This document shows positions 8,180-15,289 of a stretch of DNA of 42,791 nt, piece after piece. The notes under the pieces were generated by a model, which did not search any database, was not told where the DNA came from, and was given only the letters and a program-made list of their open reading frames with translations. Within the stretch, counting starts at the first letter, position 1. The number at the start of each line of letters is the position of its first letter. This DNA comes from Candidatus Gastranaerophilales bacterium (lineage in GTDB: Bacteria > Cyanobacteriota > Vampirovibrionia > Gastranaerophilales > Gastranaerophilaceae): NCBI GenBank assembly GCA_017560095.1, contig JAFYOU010000042.1, forward strand, positions 1 to 42,791, written 5' to 3'. Both the position numbers and the translations under genes were made by a program.

Positions 8180-9108
8180 AAAACCTCCTTTAGATATTCT
8201 ATTGTTTTATCCAAGCCGTCAGATAGTTTTATTTCTGGTTGCCAATTTAGTACTTGTTTTGCAACGGTTATATCTGGCTTTCTTTTTACTGGGTCATCTT
8301 GCGGTAAGTCTTTAAATACTATTTTAGATTTTGATTGTGGTATTTTTTCTAAAATAATTTCTGCTATTTGTTTTATTGTGTATTCTTCTGGATTTCCCAG
8401 ATTTACTGGCTTATTATATTCGCTGTTCATTAGCTTTATCATGCCATTAACTAAATCATCTACATAGCAAAAAGAGCGAGTTTGTGAACCATCGCCATAA
8501 ATTGTTATATCTTCGTCCCTTAAAGCTTGTTTGATAAAGTTTGTAACCACTCTGCCATCATCAGGGCTCATATATTTGCCATAAGTATTAAATATTCTAC
8601 AAATTTTAGTATCTAAGTTATATAGCCTGTTGTAATCTGTGAATAGTGTTTCAGCACATCTTTTGCCTTCGTCATAACAACTTCTTGGGCCATTTATATT
8701 TACATTACCAAAATATGTTTCTTTTTGTGGGTGTTCTAATGGATTTCCATATATTTCGCTAGTTGAAGCCTGTAATATGGTAGCGTTATTTTTCTTTGCC
8801 AATTCTAGTAAATTTAATGAACCTATAACGCAAGTTTTGGTTGTTTCTATTGAATGAAATCCTTGGTATGCTGGAGGACTTGCAGGACAAGCCAAATTAT
8901 ATATTTGCTCAACTTTTATAAATGACATAGAGTTGCAAATATCATGATTTAAGCATATAAAATTTTCATTATTTAGCAATTCTTCTATATTTTTCTTGCT
9001 TCCTGTATAAAAATTATCTAAACAATAAACTTTATGTTCTTGCTCTAATAATTTACGACATAAATTTGAACCAATAAACCCAGCGCCACCAGTTACCAAT
9101 ATAATCAT
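8176..9108 (-). CDS. UDP-glucuronate decarboxylase (UDP-xylose synthase)
   Basis: This 310-aa extended short-chain dehydrogenase/reductase has the NAD-binding TGGAGFIGS (residues 6-14), the Ser/Thr of ASTSEIYG and the catalytic YDEGK (Tyr 145, Lys 149). The surrounding NPLEHPQKETYFGNVN and GPRSCYDEGKR signatures are diagnostic of UXS enzymes rather than generic epimerases. It decarboxylates UDP-glucuronate to UDP-xylose. It lies between the glycosyltransferase and ugd genes in one operon. Confidence 0.92.
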   Translation of the reverse strand: MIILVTGGAGFIGSNLCRKLLEQEHKVYCLDNFYTGSKKNIEELLNNENFICLNHDICNSMSFIKVEQIYNLACPASPPAYQGFHSIETTKTCVIGSLNLLELAKKNNATILQASTSEIYGNPLEHPQKETYFGNVNINGPRSCYDEGKRCAETLFTDYNRLYNLDTKICRIFNTYGKYMSPDDGRVVTNFIKQALRDEDITIYGDGSQTRSFCYVDDLVNGMIKLMNSEYNKPVNLGNPEEYTIKQIAEIILEKIPQSKSKIVFKDLPQDDPVKRKPDITVAKQVLNWQPEIKLSDGLDKTIEYLKEVL

Positions 9109-9116
9109 TAAAACTC

Positions 9117-10082
9117 CTATTCTGGTATTTTATAGTGTTTAACTTTTTTAAAATCTTGTAATTTTATTCTTTTTTCGCCATAGAATTTGGCAGGTATTAA
9201 CTTTAAGTGTCCGTTCATCTTTTTTAGTTCTTTTCTGTTGTATTCATGATGAACTCTGCCATATTTGATTACTTTTCTATAATATTGTGGGTAAACTTTC
9301 ATCAATAAGTTTGTTTTATCTACGCTACTAAATTTATAATTTTCTGCGTCGCTGTATAAGCTTTCTTTATCATTTTTATCCTTTGCGTGATTTCCACCAA
9401 CGGCACATCTTGTACTTTCTTTACTTTTTAGTACTCCTCCAATATATGAAGCTATACAATAACCACTAACCATGACATCTGTTGATAATATAACATCCTC
9501 ATTATATCTACCTCGCCATCTTAAAGGCATGTCATTATAAATTAAATTACAGCTAAAACATCTTGTGTTGAGTGCAAAAGTGTTTTGCCTAACATTAAAA
9601 AAGAAATCTTTTTGTGCCAATTCAAGCATTAAGAGGTTTTCATATTTGTCAAAAAAGTTTTCCGCTTTTTTAAACTTCTCTTGAAAGTCGTTTATTTGAC
9701 ATCTTTTTCTTACATATATATTTTTAGCGTTTCTTCCTACAATGTGATAAAACATCATATTGTCATCCATAAGCCAGTGTGCTTTATGCCCTAACTTTTT
9801 GGCATAATCCCATGCAAAATTTCTTTCTGCACCAGAGCCAGCATTTTTCACTCTATGCGGAATATCATCACATGTTTCATATTTGTATTTATAAGTTTCA
9901 TCAAACTCTAAAATGGTTGTATATTTTTTTTGTTTTTCTGTTAAGTGCTTTTTGTATTCTTCAATTTGTTCTTTATGCAATATCAAATAATGCAAAACTT
10001 CGTATTCGGCTAACCATTTACTTGTTTTACATCTTTGAGGTCTATTATAACTAATGACAAATATCGGATACTTGTTAATCAT
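9117..10082 (-). CDS. TET-associated-type (DNA base) glycosyltransferase
   Basis: This 321-aa protein has the layout I associate with the TET-associated glycosyltransferase (TAGT) family of phages. It has N-terminal PIFVISYNRPQRC, a nucleotide-sugar DDN motif (residues 106-108 in HWLMDDN), and the signature MPLRWRGRYNEDVILSTDVM (about 184-203) with NED. Known members are proposed to glycosylate hydroxymethyl-pyrimidines in DNA. The neighbouring ugd/UXS genes point to xylose or glucuronate as donor sugar, and the ParB-like gene next door is a recurrent TAGT partner. No TET/JBP dioxygenase or hydroxymethylase is visible in the window, so the acceptor base is unknown. Confidence 0.8.
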   Translation of the reverse strand: MINKYPIFVISYNRPQRCKTSKWLAEYEVLHYLILHKEQIEEYKKHLTEKQKKYTTILEFDETYKYKYETCDDIPHRVKNAGSGAERNFAWDYAKKLGHKAHWLMDDNMMFYHIVGRNAKNIYVRKRCQINDFQEKFKKAENFFDKYENLLMLELAQKDFFFNVRQNTFALNTRCFSCNLIYNDMPLRWRGRYNEDVILSTDVMVSGYCIASYIGGVLKSKESTRCAVGGNHAKDKNDKESLYSDAENYKFSSVDKTNLLMKVYPQYYRKVIKYGRVHHEYNRKELKKMNGHLKLIPAKFYGEKRIKLQDFKKVKHYKIPE

Positions 10083-10707
10083 TTAACATATCTTTCTTCA
10101 TAAAAGCATAGGTACAATATTGTGTATTGATGTCAATATCTGTTTGTGGATTATACTTTTTAGCAAAATTGGTAATAAAGTCTTGTTTGTCGCAATTTTC
10201 ATCAAATACCAATACCAAATATTTAGAAATTGGCATTTTTGACAATGCTAACATCTTATTAGTTTGCATTTCTTGAAGATTGTCATTATCCATTAATTCT
10301 TCTTCGTCATAAAATTGGTCGTCTGCCATAGTAAAACCAACCACATCATCCAAACCCCAATCTTCTAGATTTTCTATTTCAAAATCTGCTTCAAGTTTTT
10401 CTAAATCCCATTCTCCAGCAGTATTGGCATTTAGCCTAATTACTACTTCTTGGCATTCTTTTTCGTTTAATAATCTATCTGGAACTTTGACATCAACTTC
10501 TTTATATCCAAGTTCTTTCATTACATGCAATCTTGCATGTCCGCCTAAAACGGTATTATCTGCATTAATTGTAATGATGTTTGCGTCACCACAACTCTCC
10601 AAAGACTTTTTTAGGTCTGCTAAGCCTTTTGCAGTAAACTTTCTTGGGTTTTTATCATATCCTTTTAATTCACTGATATTTCTTTTTTCAATTTTCCAAT
10701 TAATCAT
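10075..10707 (-). CDS. ParB/Srx-fold protein
   Basis: The N-terminus carries the ParB-like core: NPRKF after ISELKGYDK, then TVLGGHARLHVMKELGY, matching the GxxR-type nucleotide-binding segment. The acidic C-terminal half is specific to this subgroup. Stand-alone ParB domains next to DNA methyltransferases or TAGT glycosyltransferases are common in phages and probably assist DNA modification. I chose the Met at 10707 because GGGGGAACG sits just before it; an alternative Met at 10722 overlaps the previous stop (TAATG). It overlaps the glycosyltransferase start by 8 bp. Confidence 0.8.
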   Translation of the reverse strand: MINWKIEKRNISELKGYDKNPRKFTAKGLADLKKSLESCGDANIITINADNTVLGGHARLHVMKELGYKEVDVKVPDRLLNEKECQEVVIRLNANTAGEWDLEKLEADFEIENLEDWGLDDVVGFTMADDQFYDEEELMDNDNLQEMQTNKMLALSKMPISKYLVLVFDENCDKQDFITNFAKKYNPQTDIDINTQYCTYAFMKKDMLND

Positions 10708-10721
10708 CGTTCCCCCAAGCA

Positions 10722-10859
10722 TTATTTTAAAATTTTTCTTAAATACAACAATAAGGCATTTTTAAATATTGCCGTTTCTTTGCAATTTAATATTTTCGTT
10801 GCTTCTTTAAGCAATTCGTCAAGCTTTGACGATATATCGAACACTTTTTTAATCTTCAT
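10722..10859 (-). CDS. Ribbon-helix-helix-like regulator, 45 aa
   Basis: A 45-aa ORF starts MKIKKVFDISSKLDELLKEA and ends in YLRKILK. A short beta strand followed by two helices is the CopG/Arc ribbon-helix-helix pattern. It is the first gene after a promoter that contains a perfect 12-bp inverted repeat, so autoregulation of the RHH-ParB-TAGT-UXS-ugd-terS-terL operon is a reasonable inference. It ends TAATG into the ParB gene. Confidence 0.65.
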   Translation of the reverse strand: MKIKKVFDISSKLDELLKEATKILNCKETAIFKNALLLYLRKILK

Positions 10860-10860
10860 A

Positions 10861-10901
10861 AATGTAATAAAACACTTTATATTTTGTCATTTTATTACAT
10901 T
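10861..10901. promoter_or_regulatory. Inverted-repeat operator of the modification operon
   Basis: AATGTAATAAAA at 10861-10872 and TTTTATTACATT at 10890-10901 are exact 12-bp inverted copies separated by 17 bp. They span the transcription start and touch the -10 box of the promoter at 10899-10927. Binding by the adjacent RHH-like protein would repress the operon; the binding partner is inferred. Confidence 0.65.
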
Positions 10902-10927
10902 TTAGCATATATTTTGACTATTTACAA
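10899..10927 (-). promoter_or_regulatory. Late-type promoter of RHH/ParB/TAGT operon
   Basis: On the minus strand there is TTGTAA, a 17-bp spacer and TAAAAT, with the extended -10 TATGCTAAAATGT shared with the portal promoter at 2963-2991. Confidence 0.6.
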
Positions 10928-10956
10928 ATTTTTCCATATAATCGTCAAAACCTTTG

Positions 10957-11352
10957 CTATTTCTTTTTTTGCGATATTTCTACATAAAGTTCATCTAGCT
11001 TGCCTTCAAATCTATCTTTATCAACTTCTGCTTCTGCCATTTGAACAATTATTGCACTTGCCCAACTTTCGGCTAACTTATAATGTAATCTCTGTAATCT
11101 AATTTGCTCTAATTTGCGTTTTACTGCTTCGAGTTTGTTTTTATATGCGATTTCATTTTTAGCCTTGTTAAAATCGACTACAAGTGGGTCTATTTGAGTT
11201 TTTATTTCCTTTATAGTTTGCTTGGTTTGTTTTATTAAATCTCTATTGCTTTTTTTGAAATCATCTATCCTGTTTTTATAATATAAACGGGTAAACATAA
11301 ATCCCCAAAATAAGCCCAATCCTAACCAATATAATGCTTCTAAATTATTCAT
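10957..11352 (-). CDS. Membrane-anchored coiled-coil protein
   Basis: This 131-aa protein has one N-terminal hydrophobic segment (about residues 6-23, ALYWLGLGLFWGFMF). A long, highly charged coiled-coil follows, from about residue 28 to 110. No known domain is recognised. It is the last gene of the long small-gene operon and starts ATGA-coupled to the gene upstream. A role at the host membrane (e.g. exclusion or scaffolding) is possible but unsupported. Confidence 0.7.
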   Translation of the reverse strand: MNNLEALYWLGLGLFWGFMFTRLYYKNRIDDFKKSNRDLIKQTKQTIKEIKTQIDPLVVDFNKAKNEIAYKNKLEAVKRKLEQIRLQRLHYKLAESWASAIIVQMAEAEVDKDRFEGKLDELYVEISQKKK

Positions 11353-11558
11353 TTTTCAATTAAATCACTTTCTATATAATTGTAATCACTATACTTTAAA
11401 GCAATATTTTTTAATTTTCTTATATCAACTGTTGGACGGCTCTCATGGTGGTATTCTATACAGTCGGATAATTCTTTTTTGAGTTCTTGAAGTTCTTTTT
11501 TTGCTTTCTCTAATCTTTGAAAATCAAGATATTCCATTGTTATTTGATACTTTGGCAT
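11349..11558 (-). CDS. Hypothetical 69-aa protein
   Basis: Not recognised. It has a short beta strand (MPKYQITMEYLDF) followed by a lysine/glutamate coiled-coil and a helical end. The ATG is preceded by AAAGGAGGAAGA, a near-perfect ribosome site. It overlaps the next gene by 4 bp. Confidence 0.7.
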   Translation of the reverse strand: MPKYQITMEYLDFQRLEKAKKELQELKKELSDCIEYHHESRPTVDIRKLKNIALKYSDYNYIESDLIEK

Positions 11559-11572
11559 TCTTCCTCCTTTAT

Positions 11573-11773
11573 CTATAAGTATTTATGGTTCGGTCGCCTT
11601 GCAATTAAATTTCTTAATTTTAGTAAGTCGTCTGTATTCATATTCACAACAAATTTGCCTGCTTTGTGTCTTTCAATTTTTATATGAGAAAATTCAGGTC
11701 TTGCTAAATACATTCTGATTGTTTCGTATTTTCTATCAAGCATTTTCTCTAGTACACTCATTTTGTATCTCAT
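11573..11773 (-). CDS. Hypothetical 66-aa HTH-like protein
   Basis: A short basic protein with SVLEKMLDRKYETIRMYLARPEF, which reads as a helix-turn-helix-type unit (helix, turn, YETIRMYL recognition helix). The tail is basic (RRPNHKYL). It could be a small DNA-binding regulator; no family is assigned. The 5' end overlaps out of frame with the Cys-rich ORF 11736-11894. AGGATGTATTAA precedes the ATG. Confidence 0.65.
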   Translation of the reverse strand: MRYKMSVLEKMLDRKYETIRMYLARPEFSHIKIERHKAGKFVVNMNTDDLLKLRNLIARRPNHKYL

Positions 11774-11894
11774 TTAATACATCCTCACAATTAAACTCTG
11801 CCAAACTAATATATAATCCGTTAAATCCTTTTAAATGTTTATCACAAGATGTATTTTTACAATCTTTGCTTTTTGAACAAAATGTTTTATCCAT
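11736..11894 (-). CDS. Cys-rich 52-aa protein, overlapping gene
   Basis: An ORF begins MDKTFCSKSKDCKNTSCDKHLKG (broken: C6, C12, C17 then H20) and runs to a TGA inside the following gene, a 38-bp out-of-frame overlap. The Cys/His spacing suggests a small zinc-binding fold. A strong AGAGGAGTAT site lies upstream of the ATG, inside the end of the preceding gene. The tight coupling on both sides supports a real gene. Confidence 0.6.
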   Translation of the reverse strand: MDKTFCSKSKDCKNTSCDKHLKGFNGLYISLAEFNCEDVLNEIQNECTRENA

Positions 11895-12354
11895 TACCAT
11901 ACTCCTCTAATGCAGATAATACAGCATTATTAAATAAATCGTCATCTTCTTGTTTTCTTTGTTTCCATCTTTGTTCTAATAAGCTAACTATTGTGGCATA
12001 ATAATTAACACTTATAACCAATGGCTGAAAATTAAGAGTTAAGTTGTCGCTTGCCTTTCTTTTTTCACATACATTTTTGATTACTTCATCAGTTGGAACA
12101 CCATCTGCAAATAATTCATCTCTTAATTTATCAAATTCAGTATCTCTTTGCATTTTTTTAAAAGTTTTATTTAGTGCTATCGCCCATTTGCGTAAATCAT
12201 CACTTGTAAATTGCAAATTCTTGTCGCCTTTTATTTCTCTAGTAATATATCTTTTAATTTCTGAAAATGTTTTGCACATCTTTACTATATTTATTTTAAC
12301 AAATCTGGGACTCATATTGTCTGCATAATAATTAATTTTTTCTTGAACATTCAT
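11887..12354 (-). CDS. Hypothetical helical protein, about 155 aa
   Basis: Not recognised; helical, charged and soluble. The Met at 12354 is chosen because it overlaps the upstream TGA (ATGA), the arrangement used throughout this operon. An alternative start at 12387 adds eleven residues (MVGRNNRKSKK) but would overlap the neighbour by 37 bp. Confidence 0.7.
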   Translation of the reverse strand: MNVQEKINYYADNMSPRFVKINIVKMCKTFSEIKRYITREIKGDKNLQFTSDDLRKWAIALNKTFKKMQRDTEFDKLRDELFADGVPTDEVIKNVCEKRKASDNLTLNFQPLVISVNYYATIVSLLEQRWKQRKQEDDDLFNNAVLSALEEYGNG

Positions 12355-12629
12355 TTTTTTAGACTTTCTATTATTTCTTCCAACCATTCAACGCAATATT
12401 TTTTACCTTTTTCAACTTCTTTTAAATCATTGCCAATTAACATGCCGAATAACCAGAATGAATTTACAACACCTTGCAAATATCTCATTGCATAATATAG
12501 TCTTTTGGCCATGCTTTCTGGGTCTGTTTTTGCACCAAAGCATTTTTCAACATTTCCCAAGAATTGTGGATATTCATCATCCCATTTTTTAGCATTTTTA
12601 AAAGGTTCAAATTGTATTATTTTACTCAT
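12351..12629 (-). CDS. Hypothetical 92-aa protein
   Basis: Not recognised. It has helical segments with aromatic residues (VVNSFWLFGMLIGND) and a C-terminal CVEWLEEIIESLKK helix. It starts inside the end of thyX (8-bp overlap), so it is co-transcribed with it. A small partner of nucleotide metabolism is possible only by position. Confidence 0.65.
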   Translation of the reverse strand: MSKIIQFEPFKNAKKWDDEYPQFLGNVEKCFGAKTDPESMAKRLYYAMRYLQGVVNSFWLFGMLIGNDLKEVEKGKKYCVEWLEEIIESLKK

Positions 12630-13250
12630 TTTTACATCCTTTAGCTTCTGTGCAGTGCTTACAATTTGGTAATAAAAACTCTTTCATAAAAGGTAATTGT
12701 CTTACAACTTCTTTTCTCATCAAGTCTGTTAGTTCTCTAATTTCTGTTTGAGCTCGTTTGCATAATCTTAAATTGCAAATATGTATTAATTCTCTTAAAT
12801 TACAAGTCATAACTAAATTAGTACAAGTTGCGTTTGGTAAAATTGCTCTTGCGTCCTCTTTTTTAACTCCATTTTCAATAAGTGCGTTATAGCAACACAT
12901 GATTTCTTGCAAAATTATGCCTGTGATTTTTTTATTTTCTCCACCTAGTGCTTCTGGTATTATAAAGTTATTATCCATTTTGCAATATCTCTGTGATTGA
13001 ACCGAGTATGAAGCTACTCTATGCCTTGTTAATTGGGCTAAAAGACTACGACTAACACCTTCTATTGCAAAAGTACAAACAACATGTTCAAAGGTCGATA
13101 AATGACCGCTTCTTGCTATTTTAAAATTAAATCTAAATTTGGCTCTTGACCTATTAGTTCAATAGGACTTTTGGAACTATAACAAGTTCGGCAAGCTGTA
13201 TGTATTATCTTTACTGCCATGCTTAAATCATTTAATAATTCTACTTTCAT
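12622..13250 (-). CDS. thyX: Flavin-dependent thymidylate synthase, joined by -1 frameshift
   Basis: ThyX makes dTMP from dUMP using FAD and methylenetetrahydrofolate. The first 44 codons (13250 to 13116) end at a TAG, but the sequence T-TTA-AAA directly before it is a canonical -1 slippery heptamer. Shifting there continues IARSGHLSTFEHV and gives a normal 209-aa ThyX. The RHR(x7)S signature is RHRVASYSVQS (from residue 76), and the C-terminal ARAILPNATCTN and CNLRELIHICNLRLC segments are typical. Only the internal ORF from 12978 is open with an ATG of its own and it lacks the signature, so the full enzyme needs frameshifting (or the break is a mutation or assembly error). The start has AAGGAATAACAA upstream. 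Confidence 0.85.
13119..13125 (-). other. Putative -1 ribosomal frameshift site in thyX
   Basis: Read on the minus strand in the zero frame it is T TTA AAA followed at once by TAG. This fits the X-XXY-YYZ slippery pattern. A short GGTC/GACC hairpin lies about 11 nt downstream. The frame after slipping is the one that encodes the rest of ThyX. Confidence 0.65.
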
Positions 13251-13260
13251 TTGTTATTCC

Positions 13261-13482
13261 TTATTTAATCTTTACTGCTGTAATCTCAATTCCTTTTCCG
13301 TATCCATTTTGGTCACAACCAATAAAAATTCTGTATGTTCCTTCATCTGTTGTAATTTTAGTTGTTGATATACGAAAACCATTATAAGTATCTACCAAAT
13401 CTATTGGATTAATTATTGTTTTTGCTAGTATTGGAGCCGATAATGCTATTCCAACAACCACCCCTGCTATTGTTTTTTTCAT
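13261..13482 (-). CDS. Small secreted or membrane-tethered protein
   Basis: This 73-aa protein has a clear signal peptide (MKKTIAGVVVGIALSAPILA, cleavage likely after ILA). A 53-residue beta-rich mature part has one Cys (IGCDQNG). Its fold is not recognised. It lies between thyX and a mini zinc-ribbon gene. Export to the envelope is inferred from the signal peptide alone. Confidence 0.7.
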   Translation of the reverse strand: MKKTIAGVVVGIALSAPILAKTIINPIDLVDTYNGFRISTTKITTDEGTYRIFIGCDQNGYGKGIEITAVKIK

Positions 13483-13483
13483 T

Positions 13484-13699
13484 TTATTTGTACCTCACAC
13501 TTAAATATACTAACTCTATTTTTTGATATATTCCATATAGGAAATGATTAATTGCTTTTTTGTACCTCTTTTCAAAAAATCTATATTTTGCCATATCAAA
13601 ATGGTTATAATTTCTAAATCTTCTGCACCTAGTACAAAGTAAACCGCTTAATTTTCTTTCTTTATAATTATGTATTCCAAGCTTACAAAGAAGGTTCAT
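13484..13699 (-). CDS. Mini zinc-ribbon protein, 71 aa
   Basis: It starts MNLLCKLGIHNYKERK and contains CTRCRRFRNYNHF: a C..H..CxxC arrangement typical of tiny one-knuckle ribbons. The C-terminal half is basic and aromatic. The Met at 13699 is chosen because GAGGTTATAT precedes it. It belongs with the other Cys-rich mini proteins at 1-165 and 16199-16381. Confidence 0.6.
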   Translation of the reverse strand: MNLLCKLGIHNYKERKLSGLLCTRCRRFRNYNHFDMAKYRFFEKRYKKAINHFLYGIYQKIELVYLSVRYK

Positions 13700-13895
13700 A
13701 TATAACCTCAAAATTATCTATTGGTGCTAAAATTACTATTGATAACTCTTTGTTTGGAATATTTATATACATTTTTTTACCTTTATAAGTTTTATTGTCA
13801 TCTGTGATTAAATTTATATTTTCTAAACCATTAAATTTTTCTTCTGTAACTTCAATATAATTAGTTTCACTTATTTTTAAAATATATTTGCTCAT
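13683..13895 (-). CDS. Small beta-rich protein, paralogue of 15020-15289
   Basis: This 70-aa protein shares the pattern KYxxxIxExxYxxxTEEkxNxLExxN with the 89-aa protein at 15020-15289, and both end with a related I-x-xPxxNFxV strand. They are diverged paralogues within this operon. No function is known. It overlaps the next gene by 17 bp. Confidence 0.65.
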   Translation of the reverse strand: MSKYILKISETNYIEVTEEKFNGLENINLITDDNKTYKGKKMYINIPNKELSIVILAPIDNFEVIYEPSL

Positions 13896-14224
13896 TGGTG
13901 CTCACTTTCTTCAAATTCACTTATTCCGCATATTTTACACTCATCATCTAAAAGAGGAAAATCAAATTTTCTTTCATAATGACAGTAGTATCGTTGGCTT
14001 ATTTCTGAATAATCAAGAAAAGGACATCTTCCGCCATAAATTCTACAACCGCTATAACAGTAAAATGTATTTTGTGGAATATCTTTTTCTGTTAAGGACT
14101 TATAGTATTTTAATTGGAATAAATATTTAATTATCATTTCTATTTTTCCCAAAAAGTCGAGAACATCTAATTTGAACCAACTTAATCTTGTTTTAAGTGT
14201 TATCTGTTCATTATTTTTAGTCAT
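13892..14224 (-). CDS. Cys-rich protein with MTKNNEQ start
   Basis: This 110-aa protein starts MTKNNEQI like the gene at 15276-15839. Its C-terminal half has seven Cys (FYCYSGCRIYGGRCPF, YYCHYE, DECKICG), consistent with zinc or iron binding. The shared 5' block ATGACTAAAAATAA appears four times in 2 kb, suggesting reuse of one translation-initiation cassette. Function unknown. Confidence 0.7.
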   Translation of the reverse strand: MTKNNEQITLKTRLSWFKLDVLDFLGKIEMIIKYLFQLKYYKSLTEKDIPQNTFYCYSGCRIYGGRCPFLDYSEISQRYYCHYERKFDFPLLDDECKICGISEFEESEHQ

Positions 14225-14235
14225 TGATTTATCCT

Positions 14236-14355
14236 TTATAAAATTTTATCTGCTATCCAAAGGCAAATTTTAATCATTAGGCAAAGAGCAGTAAAACCTA
14301 TGATTATAATAAAAAATGCTAGTAATAAATAAAATAAAAACTCTGCTATTGTCAT
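14236..14355 (-). CDS. Single-span membrane peptide, 39 aa
   Basis: This ORF codes for MTIAEFLFYLLLAFF followed by further hydrophobic residues and a short basic end (IADKIL). It is almost wholly one or two membrane helices. Its ATG overlaps the upstream TGA (ATGA), the coupling used by its neighbours. Confidence 0.6.
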   Translation of the reverse strand: MTIAEFLFYLLLAFFIIIIGFTALCLMIKICLWIADKIL

Positions 14356-14543
14356 TCTTTCACCTCTTGCAAAAGCCATTGTTTAATTGCTTCTTTAGAC
14401 CTTACAGGGTCATATCCTGTTAATTCTATGCCCTTTTTTCTTAATGCCATTATTGCACCCTTAAAAAGTGCTTTATCAATGTTATTTATATATTCAGCCA
14501 TTTCGTCTAGATTATTAGCTTTCATCTTTTCAAAATTGTTCAT
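14352..14543 (-). CDS. MNNFE/IKQWLLQE family protein
   Basis: This 63-aa protein begins MNNFEKMKANNLDEMAEYI and ends IKQWLLQEVKE. The same N- and C-terminal signatures occur in 16399-16677, and a looser version in 14530-14703. I recall this as a small family common in gut phages, often with a Cys cluster in the middle, which this copy lacks. Function unknown. Confidence 0.75.
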   Translation of the reverse strand: MNNFEKMKANNLDEMAEYINNIDKALFKGAIMALRKKGIELTGYDPVRSKEAIKQWLLQEVKE

Positions 14544-14703
14544 TTTTCGGCTCCTCGGCTTTTTCTAAAAGCCATTTTAAAATACTGTCAAAATCATTTA
14601 GATTTTCTTTTTTAGCTTTTTCAATAAACGCTGTCAAATATAAAGCTACTGCATCACAATCGCAATTAATTACAATGTGTCGCATTATTGTATAATTGTT
14701 CAT
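14530..14703 (-). CDS. Small protein related to MNNFE family, 57 aa
   Basis: The ORF starts MNNYTIMRHIVINCDCD and ends ILKWLLEKAEEPKNEQF. It keeps the MNN start and the KWLLEk end of its neighbours. The ATG overlaps the upstream TGA, and its 3' end overlaps the next MNNFE gene by 14 bp. It looks like a diverged tandem duplicate. Confidence 0.6.
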   Translation of the reverse strand: MNNYTIMRHIVINCDCDAVALYLTAFIEKAKKENLNDFDSILKWLLEKAEEPKNEQF

Positions 14704-15023
14704 TCTTGCTCACTTTCTTCTTCTGGCTTTTCACAAGGAGAGCTAATTGAATTATCATGTGCTTGTTGCTGTAATAATTTTAGCGTTAAGTCATCTCTTT
14801 TTATGATTAATTCTTCAATCATTTCATTTGCTAATTTTTTAACATCGGCATTGAATTTAGCGTATCTTTGTTGAATTTCTAAAGGTATTTCAACAGCACT
14901 AAAAATATGGATATTAGTTTCTAATTCTTTGTGTGTTGCTTCAAAGTTATAAGCACTTTTAGTTGCTTTTTGAATTTCTGTTATTACTGTATTCAAATTA
15001 AACATTTCTTCCAAAATTTTCAT
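14700..15023 (-). CDS. Hypothetical coiled-coil protein, 107 aa
   Basis: Helical and acidic with no Cys in the first 90 residues; heptad-like segments run from residue 15 to 90 and the tail is acidic (PEEESEQE). Not recognised. It is ATGA-coupled to the gene upstream and to the one downstream. Confidence 0.65.
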   Translation of the reverse strand: MKILEEMFNLNTVITEIQKATKSAYNFEATHKELETNIHIFSAVEIPLEIQQRYAKFNADVKKLANEMIEELIIKRDDLTLKLLQQQAHDNSISSPCEKPEEESEQE

Positions 15024-15289
15024 TCTTCTTCACTCCATATACTGTCTTTGTACTCAATTGCCGATGCTGTTATTTCTGCTACAATATCTAAAACTTTGAA
15101 ATTTTCTTTAGGTGTAATAATCATAATAGGATATTTATGTTCAAAATAACTTTCTCCTTTTATTATTTTCCCTTCAACTTTTAATCCGTTTTCTTCAAAA
15201 GAACAATTGCAATCTTCTAACTCATTATATTGTTCTTCTGTAAAATCCATATAAACTAGTTCATTTATGTAAAATCTATATTTTTTCAT
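15020..15289 (-). CDS. Small beta-rich protein, paralogue of 13683-13895
   Basis: An 89-aa protein starting MKKYRFYINELVYMDFTEEQ. It shares the TEEQxNxLE motif and the following strand pattern with 13683-13895 and has an extra acidic helical tail. Function unknown. It overlaps the upstream coiled-coil gene by 14 bp. Confidence 0.65.
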   Translation of the reverse strand: MKKYRFYINELVYMDFTEEQYNELEDCNCSFEENGLKVEGKIIKGESYFEHKYPIMIITPKENFKVLDIVAEITASAIEYKDSIWSEEE

